From assembly GCA_937124545.1 (NCBI GenBank), contig CAKZKU010000155.1, positions 22,159-86,158 of the forward strand: a stretch of DNA of 64,000 bases. The letters run 5' to 3'. The notes beneath the pieces were generated by a model. That model ran no database searches and was not told where the DNA came from. It saw nothing but the letters and a program-made list of their open reading frames with translations. Position numbers and translations under genes: made by a program. Below, piece by piece: positions 45,124 through 55,027 of this stretch. Source of the stretch: an uncultured Microbacteriaceae bacterium. GTDB lineage: Bacteria > Actinomycetota > Actinomycetes > Actinomycetales > Microbacteriaceae. Each line of letters begins with the position of its first letter. Positions within the stretch are counted from its first letter, which is position 1.

Positions 45124-46683
45124 ATGCGACGTACCATCGTCCTGTGGTGCCCTGGATGGTCCCTGGTAAGCGCCTATGGCGATGACTCCCTCCCTGAAGC
45201 AACCCCGGGGATACCCATAGCAACCCTTCACAAAGGTGTGGTGGAGGAATGTTCCGCCGAAGCTGATCTAGCGGGTGTGCGGGTGGGCATGCGCCGCCGA
45301 GACGCCCATCTGATGTGTCCCACCCTAGTTTTGACGGCACGGGATCCGGAACGCGACCGTCACGCCTTTGATCGCGTTCTCGTGGATTTGGCTCAGTGCG
45401 TATCGGATCATTCTTTACTCGCTCCTGGGCTCGTCGCTTTTCATGCCCGGGGGTTGGAACGGTTTTATGGCAGCGAGGAAGCAGCTGCTCGAATGCTGAT
45501 GGATGCTGTTGCCGCTAGCGAGCCCCTTGCCAGCACACGAGTGGGCATTGCGGATGACGTGTTTAGTGCGGTCATTGCTGCCCGCCACACCACTAGGGAG
45601 TATCCACTGCGCCGTGTGGAGCCAGAAGCATCAGAAGAGTTCCTGGCGGATATCCCCGTGGAGTTTTTGGAAGACGACGCCACTGTTTCTCTGCTCACGC
45701 GGTTAGGGATAACAACTCTTGGAGGGTTTGTTGCCCTGGGCCTTGACGCTATTCGTGACCGTTTGGGATCGCTGGGCGAGAGGTTGTATCGACTGGCTCG
45801 CGGCCTTGGAGACAACTTTTTGGAGATGTCAGGTGCCCCCCTTGACCCGGTAACCCGGATAGAGCTCCCGGACGCTGTGACCTCGGTGGACCAGGTGGGT
45901 TTTGCTGTGCGCAAGCCATTAGAGGACTACACGGCGACACTTCGTGCTGCCGGGGTGGTGTGCACGCACGTGAAAATCACGATTGTTTTTGATGACGGCA
46001 CCACCCACGAGAGAGCTTGGCGTCACCCTCGCTACTTTGATACTCCCGACCTGGTGGACCGTGTGCGGTGGCAGTTAGAGCAGTGTTTTAGTGCTCAACA
46101 ACAGGAAGGTTCGGAATACCCCCCTGCGGTGGCCTTTGTGGAGTGTGAAGCACTGTCCCCCGAAGACGTTTCCGACCACGAACCGGGGCTGTGGGGGCAA
46201 GGCCCCGATGCGAGGGTTCACCATGTTCTTTCTCGTGTTCAAAGCATGGTGGGCGCGCACGGTGTTGTGACCGCAAGTCCCCGTGTTGCCAGGGTGGCAG
46301 CGGAAACCCAGGTGTTGATTCCGTGGGGCGATACTGCGCCCCAGGCGGAGGCTCCTGGCCCACTGCCCGGGGCTTTGCCGAGCCCTCTGCCAGGAACAGT
46401 GTTTTCCAGCCCTCGCGAGGTGACACTACTCGGGGTGGATGGTGACCCTGTGGTGGTGGGCGATAGCGCCCAGCTTTCTAGCCCACCACACCTCATGGTT
46501 TCTGGAACAAGCAGTGTGACTGTCTCTTCCTGGGCGGGTCCCTGGCCGGTGTGGGAAAAATGGTGGGATCCCGCACAGAGCCGCTTTTTGCACCGCGTTC
46601 AACTGGTCGATGAGCGCGGCATGGGGTGGCTTGTGAGTGCACACGAACAATCCCAATGGGTTGTGGAAGCGCGGTATGACTAA
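45124..46683 (+). CDS. imuB: ImuB, Y-family-like mutasome hub
   Basis: 519 residues, related to Y-family DNA polymerases but probably not catalytic. Where active Y polymerases have the DxD-type carboxylates, the N-terminus reads IVLWCPGWSLVSAYGDD, and the second acidic motif is replaced by LVAFHARGLERFYGSEEA. The fold markers LTRLGITTLGGFVALGLDAIRDRLG (helix-hairpin-helix) and VRKPLEDYTATLRAAG (little-finger) remain. The C-terminal part would link DnaE2 to the beta clamp. Its stop overlaps the dnaE2 start by one base (TAATG). Confidence 0.93.
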   Translation: MRRTIVLWCPGWSLVSAYGDDSLPEATPGIPIATLHKGVVEECSAEADLAGVRVGMRRRDAHLMCPTLVLTARDPERDRHAFDRVLVDLAQCVSDHSLLAPGLVAFHARGLERFYGSEEAAARMLMDAVAASEPLASTRVGIADDVFSAVIAARHTTREYPLRRVEPEASEEFLADIPVEFLEDDATVSLLTRLGITTLGGFVALGLDAIRDRLGSLGERLYRLARGLGDNFLEMSGAPLDPVTRIELPDAVTSVDQVGFAVRKPLEDYTATLRAAGVVCTHVKITIVFDDGTTHERAWRHPRYFDTPDLVDRVRWQLEQCFSAQQQEGSEYPPAVAFVECEALSPEDVSDHEPGLWGQGPDARVHHVLSRVQSMVGAHGVVTASPRVARVAAETQVLIPWGDTAPQAEAPGPLPGALPSPLPGTVFSSPREVTLLGVDGDPVVVGDSAQLSSPPHLMVSGTSSVTVSSWAGPWPVWEKWWDPAQSRFLHRVQLVDERGMGWLVSAHEQSQWVVEARYD

Positions 46684-49600
46684 TGGGGTGGAGTAACCCC
46701 CCTATCCCCTGGTCAGAGCACGAAAAGCTTCTTCGCGATGCCTCCAGACCCGGTAGCGCGGTCCCGGAGGGCGCCGATGGCGGCGACTCCCCCGCATGGT
46801 CTGCCCACCGGCACCCTTATCGAGTGCCGGCAACGCATCATTCCCCCGAGGAAGGTGTGCCTTATGCAGAACTTCACGCACACAGCAGTTTTAGCTTTCT
46901 CGATGGTGTTTCTTCGCCAGAAAAGCTTGTCGAACGAGCCGCCGCTTTGGGCTTGGCAGGAATGGGTTTGAGCGACCACAACGGGTTTTATGGTGCCGTT
47001 CGGTTTGCAGAAGCAGCGGCAGCCCATCAGATGCCCACGGTGTTAGGGGCAGAGATAACGTTGGGCACCGCGCAGTCGCGTTCTGATGACCCTGACCCTC
47101 AGGGGACACACCTTTTAGCTCTTGCTCGAGGTGCTGAGGGCTACCACCGGCTCTCCAGCGCTCTCACCGATGCGCATCTGGCTACAGAAGATAAAGGCAC
47201 CATGACCGCGGATCTTGATGAACTCGCGGATCGCGCGGGAGGCCACTGGGTGATCCTGACCGGGTGCCGTAAGGGTGCTGTGCGACAACCGCTGGCGGAG
47301 CATCGAATGCCCAGTGCGCTCGAGCAGGAACGCTCAGAGCGCGCACTGCTGGCGTTGGTGGATCGTTTCGGGCCAGACAACGTGGTCGTCGAACTTTTTG
47401 ATCACCAGGCGCCTCTTGATAGCGCGCACAATAGCTTTCTTGCCACTCTCGCCAAGCGTCATCATTTACCCACGGTGGTGACGGGTTTGGTTCACTACGC
47501 CACGGCAGCGGAAGCCGATATGTCCCAGGCCATGGCTGCTGTTCGGGCGCGAACCAGCATGGATGCGCTGCATTCGTGGCTTCCCTCCTCCCCTGCGGGA
47601 TATTTGCGCTCGGGTGCCGAACAGTTGCAACGGTTTCCCCACTACGCAGACGCGGTCACCCGCAGTGCCGACATGGCGAAGGAGTTAGCTTTTTCGCTCA
47701 AAAAGGTATCGCCCGGTTTGCCACGCTCCGTGTGCCCTGAAGGGCACACCCCCATGAGCTATTTGCGTCAGATCATCGATGAGGCGGTCCCCCGTCGCTA
47801 CCCGAAGGCGACCCCTGCGGTCTGGGAACGTATTGAAAGGGAACTTGCCCTTATTGAAAGCAAAGACTTTGCCGGTTACTTTCTGATTGTTTACGACATT
47901 GTTCAATTCGCACGCTCTCGAGGAATTCTGTGTCAGGGTCGGGGTTCTGCTGCCAACTCTGCAATCTGCTTTTTGCTGGACATCACGGCGGTGGATTCTA
48001 TTTATTACAACCTCCCTTTTGAGCGTTTTTTGTCTGCGCTGCGAGATGAAGAACCCGACATTGATGTTGACTTTGAATCCCGCCGCCGGGAAGAAGTCAT
48101 TCAGTATGTGTTTGGTCGATACGGCAGGCTGCGGGCAGCTCAGGTTGCCACGGTGATCGAATACCGAGCTAAAAGCGCTGTGCGGGATATGGCACGAGCT
48201 CTGGGGTATTCACCGGGACAACAGGATTCCCTCTCGCGTCAGATTGAGCGCTCGTCTTCTCTTCGTGAGGCAGACGAAAACACGATTCCCGCACAGCTGA
48301 GCGCTCTGGCAGCGCGAAGCCTGAAAGCACCGCGTCACACCGGTATTCACTCGGGGGGAATGGTTCTCACCGATCGCCCCATTTCTGAAGTGGTGCCGAT
48401 TGAGCGCGCCCGCATGAAGGATCGCACTGTTTTGCAGTGGGACAAGGATGATTGCGAATGGATGGGGTTGGTCAAGTTTGACCTTCTGGGACTGGGCATC
48501 CTCGAGGCCATCCGTGACACGTTCGATATGGCCACCACACACTTGGGGGAAACGTGGGAGCTTGCCACACTTCCTCGGGATGAAGCAGGTGTCTACGACA
48601 TGCTGTGCCGCGCGGATTCCATTGGCGTCTTCCAGGTCGAATCCAGGGCGCAAATGGGTCTGTTGCCACGGTTACAACCGCGGCGCTTTTACGATCTGGC
48701 CATCCAAATTGCCATGATCCGACCGGGTCCCATCCAGGGGGGTGCCGTACATCCTTTTGTCCGCCGCAAGGCGGGCGTGGAGCCGGTGGAATACCCTCAC
48801 CCCGCCTTGGAAGAGTGTTTGCAGCGCACGCTGGGTGTTCCCATTTTTCAGGAACAACTCATGCAAATTGCCATGACGGTGGGTGGCTGCACCGGTGAGG
48901 ATGCGGATCTTTTGCGGCGCGCCATGGGCTCCAAGCGAGGCCTAGAGCGCATTGAGTCTCTGCGAGAAACACTGTTTACCGGTATGGCGGAAAGTGGCTT
49001 GGATGAGGACACCGCGAATCGGGTGTATCGAATGATTCAAGCTTTTGCCGCTTTTGGTTTTGCCGAAAGCCACTCTCTAGCTTTTGCCCTCCTGGTTTAC
49101 GCCAGCGCATGGCAAAAACTCCACTATCCCGCCCTATTTTTGGCGGGACTGTTGCGCGCCCAACCTATGGGTTTTTACTCCGCAGCCTCCCTCGTTTCCG
49201 ATGCGGAACGTCACGGTGTTGAGGTTCGAGCACCCTCTGTCCAACACTCCGATGTTGAGGCATCGGTTGAAGCGATCAGTGACCCCACGACCACTTCCGT
49301 AGCTTCGACAGGGCTGGATAGTTGCCTCATCTATGACCAACCCACACCCTCGAGCGTTTTTGATTCTGACGGGGTTGATCCCACCACCACGCATCGCCGA
49401 GATGGGCACCTCGCTACCCGTTTGGGGCTTGCCCGCGTGCGTGGCGTGGGGGTTGAGACCGCCGAGCGCATTGTTCGTGCCCGCGCCGAAGGAGGCGCGT
49501 TTGTCAACGCCAGTGATGTGGCACGGCGCGTCGGGCTAACCACGGCACAAACCGAAGCTCTCGCTAGTGCAGGAGCTTTTGAGGATTGCGGAATGAATAG

Positions 49601-50114
49601 ACGAGAGGCGCTCTGGGCGGCGGGACACCTCGCAGCGGAACACCCGCAATACCTTCCCCACACCAGCACAGCTGTGGAGTTACCCCTCTTTGAAGAACTC
49701 TCTAATCAGGAACGCATGGCAACAGACCGTATGTTCACCGGCGTCTCTCCCGGAGATCATCCACTGCGGTATTTACGTTCTTCACTGAGCGCACGGGGAG
49801 TCGGCTCTGTTGCTGATATGACCGTCTTAGAGCCTGGTCGCCGAGTGTGGGTGGCGGGAATAGTCACTCACCGACAAAGACCTGCCACCGCAATGGGTGT
49901 CACGTTTATGAATCTGGAAGATGAAACAGGTCTCGTCAACGTGGTGTGCAGCGTGGGCTTGTGGAAACGACACCGTGTGATGTTGCGAGAAAGCGGTGCT
50001 CTGATTATTCGAGGATTACTCCAGCGCAGTCCCGAAAACGTGGTGTCGATTGTCGCCGACGGTGCGGAACGACTTGCACTCGGTGTCCCCGACACCGCAC
50101 GAAACTTTCGTTAG
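46683..50114 (+). CDS. dnaE2: DnaE2, error-prone DNA polymerase
   Basis: C-family polymerase for translesion synthesis, 1143 residues. PHP domain AELHAHSSFSFLDGVS near 62-77, catalytic palm EEPDIDVDFESRRREEV near 455-470, RPGPIQGGAVHPFVRRK near 680, FAESHSLAFALLVYAS near 793 and a C-terminal OB fold near 1040-1120. DnaE2-type features include the SDHNGFYGAVRF motif. Probably induced by DNA damage via the upstream LexA box. Its stop interlocks with that of the convergent trmH-type gene (TTAG). Confidence 0.96.
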   Translation: MGWSNPPIPWSEHEKLLRDASRPGSAVPEGADGGDSPAWSAHRHPYRVPATHHSPEEGVPYAELHAHSSFSFLDGVSSPEKLVERAAALGLAGMGLSDHNGFYGAVRFAEAAAAHQMPTVLGAEITLGTAQSRSDDPDPQGTHLLALARGAEGYHRLSSALTDAHLATEDKGTMTADLDELADRAGGHWVILTGCRKGAVRQPLAEHRMPSALEQERSERALLALVDRFGPDNVVVELFDHQAPLDSAHNSFLATLAKRHHLPTVVTGLVHYATAAEADMSQAMAAVRARTSMDALHSWLPSSPAGYLRSGAEQLQRFPHYADAVTRSADMAKELAFSLKKVSPGLPRSVCPEGHTPMSYLRQIIDEAVPRRYPKATPAVWERIERELALIESKDFAGYFLIVYDIVQFARSRGILCQGRGSAANSAICFLLDITAVDSIYYNLPFERFLSALRDEEPDIDVDFESRRREEVIQYVFGRYGRLRAAQVATVIEYRAKSAVRDMARALGYSPGQQDSLSRQIERSSSLREADENTIPAQLSALAARSLKAPRHTGIHSGGMVLTDRPISEVVPIERARMKDRTVLQWDKDDCEWMGLVKFDLLGLGILEAIRDTFDMATTHLGETWELATLPRDEAGVYDMLCRADSIGVFQVESRAQMGLLPRLQPRRFYDLAIQIAMIRPGPIQGGAVHPFVRRKAGVEPVEYPHPALEECLQRTLGVPIFQEQLMQIAMTVGGCTGEDADLLRRAMGSKRGLERIESLRETLFTGMAESGLDEDTANRVYRMIQAFAAFGFAESHSLAFALLVYASAWQKLHYPALFLAGLLRAQPMGFYSAASLVSDAERHGVEVRAPSVQHSDVEASVEAISDPTTTSVASTGLDSCLIYDQPTPSSVFDSDGVDPTTTHRRDGHLATRLGLARVRGVGVETAERIVRARAEGGAFVNASDVARRVGLTTAQTEALASAGAFEDCGMNRREALWAAGHLAAEHPQYLPHTSTAVELPLFEELSNQERMATDRMFTGVSPGDHPLRYLRSSLSARGVGSVADMTVLEPGRRVWVAGIVTHRQRPATAMGVTFMNLEDETGLVNVVCSVGLWKRHRVMLRESGALIIRGLLQRSPENVVSIVADGAERLALGVPDTARNFR

Positions 50115-50923
50115 CGAAGCGCCCAAAGAGCCACAGCGCTGGCCGCCGCCACATTGAGGGAATCCACCCCATGATTCATTGGTATCGCAACGACCGAATC
50201 TGCGCCCTCCACTGCTTCGGCGCTCAGTCCATCGCCCTCTGTTCCCAACACAATCGCTAAGCGATCATGGCCATCAGCAGCAAGCTGATCGAGCCCGCGC
50301 GCGCCTTGCTCCAGCGCTAGGGCAGCGACATGAAAACCCGCGTCTCGCAGCGGCTCACGCCAGTCAGCATAGGATTTTGCACGAGTCCATGGCACCTGCA
50401 TCACGGTTCCCATACTGACCCTGACCGACCGTCGGTAAAGCGGGTCGGCGCACGATGGGGAAACGATCACAGCATCTGCCCCCAGGCCGGCAACAGACCG
50501 GAAAACTGCGCCCACATTTGTGTGATCCACGATGTCTTCCAGGACCACAACCCGGCGAGCGTTCGCGACCAAGCTGGAGACGCTCGCGAGCTCGGGACGA
50601 GCCATGCTGGCGAGAGTTCCACGATGGACGTGAAAGCCCGTGAGCTTCTCGAGAATGTCGGCAGAGCCCACATACACCGGGGTGTTAGCGAGGAGACCCT
50701 GATGATCGCCCTCCAGCTCGGCGAGCTGGGTCACCCACTGTTGTGTCGTGATGATGGATCGTGGGTGATGTCCAGCAGACAGCGCACGCCCGAGTACTTT
50801 GAGGGATTCAGCAATGTAGAGGCCCTCCGCGGGTTCGCGCTTGCTTCGCAACGCAACATCCGTGAGCCCGGTGTAATCATTCAGAGCAACATCGTCAAGG
50901 GTGTCCAAGGTGAGCCACTGCAC
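50111..50923 (-). CDS. TrmH/SpoU-family RNA 2'-O-methyltransferase
   Basis: SPOUT-class SAM-dependent methylase of 270 residues; target either tRNA or rRNA. N-terminal substrate-binding domain (about 1-100) with EGLYIAESLKVLGRAL, then the knotted domain with VVLEDIVDHTNVGAVFRSV (motif 1, Asn-Arg), LGTEGDGLS (motif 2) and IPMNHGVDSLNVAAASAV (motif 3). GTG start with GAGGGG six bases upstream. Confidence 0.92.
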   Translation of the reverse strand: MQWLTLDTLDDVALNDYTGLTDVALRSKREPAEGLYIAESLKVLGRALSAGHHPRSIITTQQWVTQLAELEGDHQGLLANTPVYVGSADILEKLTGFHVHRGTLASMARPELASVSSLVANARRVVVLEDIVDHTNVGAVFRSVAGLGADAVIVSPSCADPLYRRSVRVSMGTVMQVPWTRAKSYADWREPLRDAGFHVAALALEQGARGLDQLAADGHDRLAIVLGTEGDGLSAEAVEGADSVVAIPMNHGVDSLNVAAASAVALWALR

Positions 50924-51006
50924 AGGAAACCCCTCGGTGTCGGAAACATAATGGAAAAGAACCGGCGATACGCTCCAGAGTACGCGTTCACCAGAGGAGT
51001 ACCTGC

Positions 51007-51855
51007 ATGGCCGTTTTGGATCCCCCGGCTCCCGTGGTGGCGCCTGAGGTAGCCGAAGCGTCGTCCGTTCTTGGCGGGAAAAGCGTTGCCGTCCTCACCG
51101 GCGCGGGTCTCTCCACTGACTCCGGCATTCCCGACTATCGCGGAGAAGGCGCCCCTAAAGGGCATCCGATGTCGTTCTCTGAGTTCCTCGGGTCTCATTC
51201 ACACCGTCAGCGTTACTGGTTGGGGTCCCACCTCGGGTGGTCGAAGTTCTCCCAGGCTGTCCCGAACCGGGGACACCTTGCCATTGCTCGCGGCGAGGAC
51301 GTGGGTGTCTTTAGCGGTGTGGTCACCCAAAACGTCGATGCCCTCCACCACAAGGCAGGGTCGACCAGGGTGGTGGATCTTCACGGGCGCCTCGACCGGG
51401 TTCGGTGTATTCACTGCAACCAGGCGTATGCCCGAAGCTTTATCGCCGAGGTTTTGGAGAACGCTAACCCCTGGGTCAGGTCATTGGTGCTCACCGGGGC
51501 GACCAGGCCCGACGGTGATGTCGATGTCGAGCAGGTGTCCGACATGGTGGTGCCCTCCTGCCCCAACTGTGGTGGCGTGGTGAAACCCGAAGTGGTCTTT
51601 TTTGGAGAGTTTGTTCCGCCCACCGTGTTTGAGCAGGCGGCAGCAGTGATCGGTCGCTCCGACGCGCTCTTGGTCGCAGGCTCGTCGCTCGTTGTCAATA
51701 CCGGTATGCGCCTTGTCGCTCTTGCCCACAAACAGAAGAAGCCCATTGTGGTGATCAATCGAGGCGATACCAAGGCTGACCGATTGGCATCGGTTAGGAT
51801 TGAGGGAGGAGCTTCAGAATCCCTCGAACAGCTTGTTCAGCTTCTGAGCCGGTAA
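51007..51855 (+). CDS. Sirtuin-type NAD-dependent protein deacylase
   Basis: Removes acyl groups from lysines using NAD. It has 282 residues. Signature motifs: AVLTGAGLSTDSGIPDYRG near 28-46, VVTQNVDALHHKAG near 110 (TQNVD), and the catalytic His in VDLHGRLDRVRC near 126. Zinc cysteines CIHC near 137 and CPNC near 178 form the structural zinc site. GAGGAG precedes the ATG. Divergent from the trmH-type gene; no substrate gene is nearby. Confidence 0.95.
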   Translation: MAVLDPPAPVVAPEVAEASSVLGGKSVAVLTGAGLSTDSGIPDYRGEGAPKGHPMSFSEFLGSHSHRQRYWLGSHLGWSKFSQAVPNRGHLAIARGEDVGVFSGVVTQNVDALHHKAGSTRVVDLHGRLDRVRCIHCNQAYARSFIAEVLENANPWVRSLVLTGATRPDGDVDVEQVSDMVVPSCPNCGGVVKPEVVFFGEFVPPTVFEQAAAVIGRSDALLVAGSSLVVNTGMRLVALAHKQKKPIVVINRGDTKADRLASVRIEGGASESLEQLVQLLSR

Positions 51856-51892
51856 TTTTTTTAGTCCGGGTGCTTGGCGCCCAAGGAGTGTT

Positions 51893-52537
51893 ATGACCCG
51901 CTTTTTTCTTGTGCGCCACGGAGAAACCGAATGGAACCGTGTTCGCCGCATCCAGGGGGTCTCTGACATTCCTCTCAACGTCACCGGGCGCGCGCAAGCA
52001 GCGGCGCTCGGGAACATTCTCTCCCAGCACCGGTTTGATCTCATCGTCTCTTCGCCTCTGTCGCGAGCTATGGAAACAGCGACCATTGTCGCTCGGCGCC
52101 TGGGCATGCCGGCGCCCCTGTCCATTCCGGATTTGATCGAGCGCAACTACGGCGAAGCAGAGGGGTCAAATGGGCACGACCTTGACGTCCGTTATCCCAA
52201 CGGCGCGGACATCCCCGGCCGCGAACCTCGCGAGGACGTAACCAAACGGGTCGTTCGCACCATGGCGGACTTGGCGGTGCGCCACCCCGAGGCGGACATC
52301 ATCGTGGTCTGTCACGGAGCCGTAATTCGCTCAGTGGTGGATTATGCAGCGCCGGGCCTTCACAAAGAGCCCATCACCAATTGCTCGGTGCACAGTTTTT
52401 CCCACGTAGCAGGAACCCTGGAGCTTGTCGCCTTTGACGACCCCATGGAGGTTCAGTCGCATTCCCTCGCCGAGGAAGAATGGGTCGACCAGAACCCGGC
52501 AGAAGCTCGAGAGGAAGTGCCTAGCGCCCGTCTCTAG
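51893..52537 (+). CDS. Histidine phosphatase (phosphoglycerate mutase-like)
   Basis: 214 residues of the histidine phosphatase superfamily. The catalytic RHG motif is in FLVRHGETEWNRVRRIQG near 4-21; DLIVSSPLSRAMETATIVA near 50 and VVCHGAVIRSVVDYA near 140 (second catalytic His) complete the active site. The family includes cofactor-dependent phosphoglycerate mutases and many phosphatases; this one resembles small-molecule phosphatases, substrate unknown. AAGGAG precedes the ATG by a few bases. Confidence 0.92.
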   Translation: MTRFFLVRHGETEWNRVRRIQGVSDIPLNVTGRAQAAALGNILSQHRFDLIVSSPLSRAMETATIVARRLGMPAPLSIPDLIERNYGEAEGSNGHDLDVRYPNGADIPGREPREDVTKRVVRTMADLAVRHPEADIIVVCHGAVIRSVVDYAAPGLHKEPITNCSVHSFSHVAGTLELVAFDDPMEVQSHSLAEEEWVDQNPAEAREEVPSARL

Positions 52538-52601
52538 GGCGCACAGCACCCTTAGCCGGCCGTACACTGGGCTGGCCTAATCTTCACCTTCCAGGAGCCC
52601 C

Positions 52602-54323
52602 ATGGACTTTGCACTTCCCTACTCTCGACGGGGACTCGAGCACGATGCTCAGTGGTATCGCCGAGCCGTGTTTTATGAGGTGATGGTCCGTGCCTTCTAC
52701 GATTCCGACGGCGATGGCGTGGGTGATATCCCCGGCCTGATCAGCAAACTTGACTACCTGGAGTGGTTGGGCGTTGACGCATTGTGGCTTCCACCGTTTT
52801 ACGCTTCACCGCTGAGGGACGGCGGCTACGACGTATCGGACTTCATGACGGTGTTGCCAGAGTTTGGCACTGTCGATGATTTCCAGGAGCTCGTCGCTCA
52901 GGCCCACGCGCGGAATATGCGCATTGTGATGGACTTGCCGCTAAACCACACCAGTGATCAACATCCGTGGTTCCAGCAGTCACGGTCTGACCCCGAAGGC
53001 CCGTACGGCGATTATTACGTGTGGTCGGACACCGATGAGATTCGCCAACAGATACGCATCATTTTCACCGACAGTGAAGAGTCGAACTGGGCATTTGATT
53101 CAGAGCGGCGCCAATTCTTCTTTCACCGGTTCTTTTCCCACCAGCCGGATCTGAATTACCACCACCCGGCAGTGCACGATGAAATGCGCGAAGTGGCTCG
53201 GTTCTGGCTGGCCATGGGTGTGGATGGATTTCGTCTGGACGCAATTCCCTATCTCTATGAATCGGACGAGGGAACGGGCGAGAGCGAACCAGAAACACAC
53301 CAATTTTTGCGCGATTTCCGGCAGTTTCTTGACGAGGAATTTCCCGGTCGGGTTCTTATCGCCGAGGCCAACCAGTGGCCCAGCGAAGTCGCGGAGTATC
53401 TCGGAACTGATGACGCACCCGAGTGCCACATGGCTTTTGATTTTCCGATCATGCCGAGAATTTTTTATGCACTGCGTTCTCAACAGGCAGACAGCCTGCG
53501 CGAGGTTCTCTCCGAAACAACCGTCGTCCCGGATGGTGCCGCGTGGGGGGTTTTCCTCCGTAACCACGATGAGCTCACCTTGGAGATGGTGACGGAAGAG
53601 GAAAAGCAGGCCCTCTACGGCTGGTACGCCTACGACCCGAGAATGCGTGTGAACGTGGGTATTAGGCGTCGGCTTGCTCCCCTGCTGGATAACTCCCGGA
53701 GTGAACTTCAGCTCGCCCACGCCCTCCTCCTGTCACTTCCCGGAAGCCCGTTTCTCTACTACGGAGATGAAATTGGAATGGGTGACAACATTTGGCTCGA
53801 GGACAGGGATAGCTCGCGCACACCTATGCAATGGACCCCTGACCGGAACGCGGGCTTCTCTGTGGCCGATCCCGGCAAGTTGTATTTGCCGGTCGTTCAA
53901 TCGTTGGCATATCACTTCAGCGCGTCCAACGTAGAAACCCAACTAGCCCAGGGAACCTCACTCCTCCACTGGATTCGCAACCTGGTGCACCTGAGGAAAG
54001 AGCACCCCGTATTTGGGGTGGGCTCCCTCACCGTCGTCGCAACGGATAACGCCTCAGTGTTGGCCTTCCTTCGTGACATGCCTGCGGAAGAGTGCAAACC
54101 CGGGGAAGTGCCCGAAACGCTGCTGTGCGTTTACTCCTTTGCCCACCAACCCGTGGCCGTGAATCTCGCACTCCCCGAATCATTCCGCGCGAATAAAGTC
54201 ACCGAAATCACCGGTGGCGGCGCCTTCCCAGTGCCGTCTGAGCAGGGCCAGATGACGTTGACGCTCCCTCCTCAGGGTTTCTACTGGCTTTCCCTGGCAG
54301 GCATCAAGGCGTCAGTCGCGTGA
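52602..54323 (+). CDS. treS: Trehalose synthase (maltose alpha-D-glucosyltransferase)
   Basis: Interconverts maltose and trehalose. GH13 family, 573 residues, normal length for TreS without a fused maltokinase. Motifs: YDVSDFMTVLPEFGT near 85, MDLPLNHTSDQHPWF near 110, GVDGFRLDAIPYLYE near 205-220 (nucleophile Asp), IAEANQWP near 250 (acid Glu), LRNHDELTLEMVT near 318 (third carboxylate) and the C-terminal beta sandwich. AGGAG before the ATG. No maltokinase gene follows; glgC lies 1.9 kb downstream. Confidence 0.95.
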   Translation: MDFALPYSRRGLEHDAQWYRRAVFYEVMVRAFYDSDGDGVGDIPGLISKLDYLEWLGVDALWLPPFYASPLRDGGYDVSDFMTVLPEFGTVDDFQELVAQAHARNMRIVMDLPLNHTSDQHPWFQQSRSDPEGPYGDYYVWSDTDEIRQQIRIIFTDSEESNWAFDSERRQFFFHRFFSHQPDLNYHHPAVHDEMREVARFWLAMGVDGFRLDAIPYLYESDEGTGESEPETHQFLRDFRQFLDEEFPGRVLIAEANQWPSEVAEYLGTDDAPECHMAFDFPIMPRIFYALRSQQADSLREVLSETTVVPDGAAWGVFLRNHDELTLEMVTEEEKQALYGWYAYDPRMRVNVGIRRRLAPLLDNSRSELQLAHALLLSLPGSPFLYYGDEIGMGDNIWLEDRDSSRTPMQWTPDRNAGFSVADPGKLYLPVVQSLAYHFSASNVETQLAQGTSLLHWIRNLVHLRKEHPVFGVGSLTVVATDNASVLAFLRDMPAEECKPGEVPETLLCVYSFAHQPVAVNLALPESFRANKVTEITGGGAFPVPSEQGQMTLTLPPQGFYWLSLAGIKASVA

Positions 54324-54325
54324 CT

Positions 54326-54331
54326 TAGGCT
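54326..54331 (+). promoter_or_regulatory. Leaderless promoter -10 of the exonuclease gene
   Basis: TAGGCT directly after the treS stop, 6 bases before ATG 54338. No ribosome site precedes the ATG. Confidence 0.5.
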
Positions 54332-54337
54332 GGCTGT

Positions 54338-55027
54338 ATGAGCCACTGGAGCGACACCTTGGCGGTCTTTGACACCGAGACCACAGGAATCGATACTCGC
54401 TTCTCGCGGATTGTGACTGCTTACATAGGTCTGCTCAACTCCGCCGGCGAGGTGACCGAGGCTGCCGAATGGTTGATCAATCCTGGAGTCGAAATCCCGG
54501 AGGCGGCGACAGCTATTCATGGAATCAGTACCGCCCATGCCCGGGACCACGGGCAGGAGCCATCCGGCGCCGTGGCGGCAATAGCCTCCACACTCGCGCG
54601 CTATTTCGAGCAGGGGATTCCGGTGGTGGCTTACAACGCCTCGTATGACTTCTCAATTCTTCATCACGAGATGGTGCGGTACGGGCAGGAGCCGCTCATG
54701 AACCCGGCACCGATTGTTGATCCCCTCGTGATTGATCGAGCGGTCGATCGGTACCGGCGAGGAAAGCGGACTCTACAGATGGCCACGGCGCACTACATGG
54801 TGGCCTTCGACGATGCTCACACCGCCGATGCGGATGCGGTCGCCGCTGGCCGCGTCGCGCAGGCGATCATTCGCACGCACGGCGAAGAGTTACCCGAGAC
54901 GCCACTCGAACTTCACCAACAACAGATTGTGTGGTCAGCGGAGTGGGCCGAAAACTTCCAGGCGTTTCGCCGCGGACGCGGTGATGCAGGATTCACCGCG
55001 AGCGGTGAATGGCCCGTGCGGACCTAG
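54338..55027 (+). CDS. DnaQ-like 3'-5' exonuclease
   Basis: 229 residues of the DEDDh exonuclease superfamily. Exo I VFDTETTGIDTRFSRIV near 10-26 (Asp, Glu), Exo II VVAYNASYDFSILHHEM near 98-114 (Asp) and Exo III DDAHTADADAVAAGRV near 160-172 (His, Asp) are complete. Could be a proofreading-type subunit or a repair/RNA exonuclease; it is not fused to a polymerase. TAGGCT-N6-ATG suggests a leaderless mRNA. The stop abuts the L31 stop on the other strand. Confidence 0.9.
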   Translation: MSHWSDTLAVFDTETTGIDTRFSRIVTAYIGLLNSAGEVTEAAEWLINPGVEIPEAATAIHGISTAHARDHGQEPSGAVAAIASTLARYFEQGIPVVAYNASYDFSILHHEMVRYGQEPLMNPAPIVDPLVIDRAVDRYRRGKRTLQMATAHYMVAFDDAHTADADAVAAGRVAQAIIRTHGEELPETPLELHQQQIVWSAEWAENFQAFRRGRGDAGFTASGEWPVRT

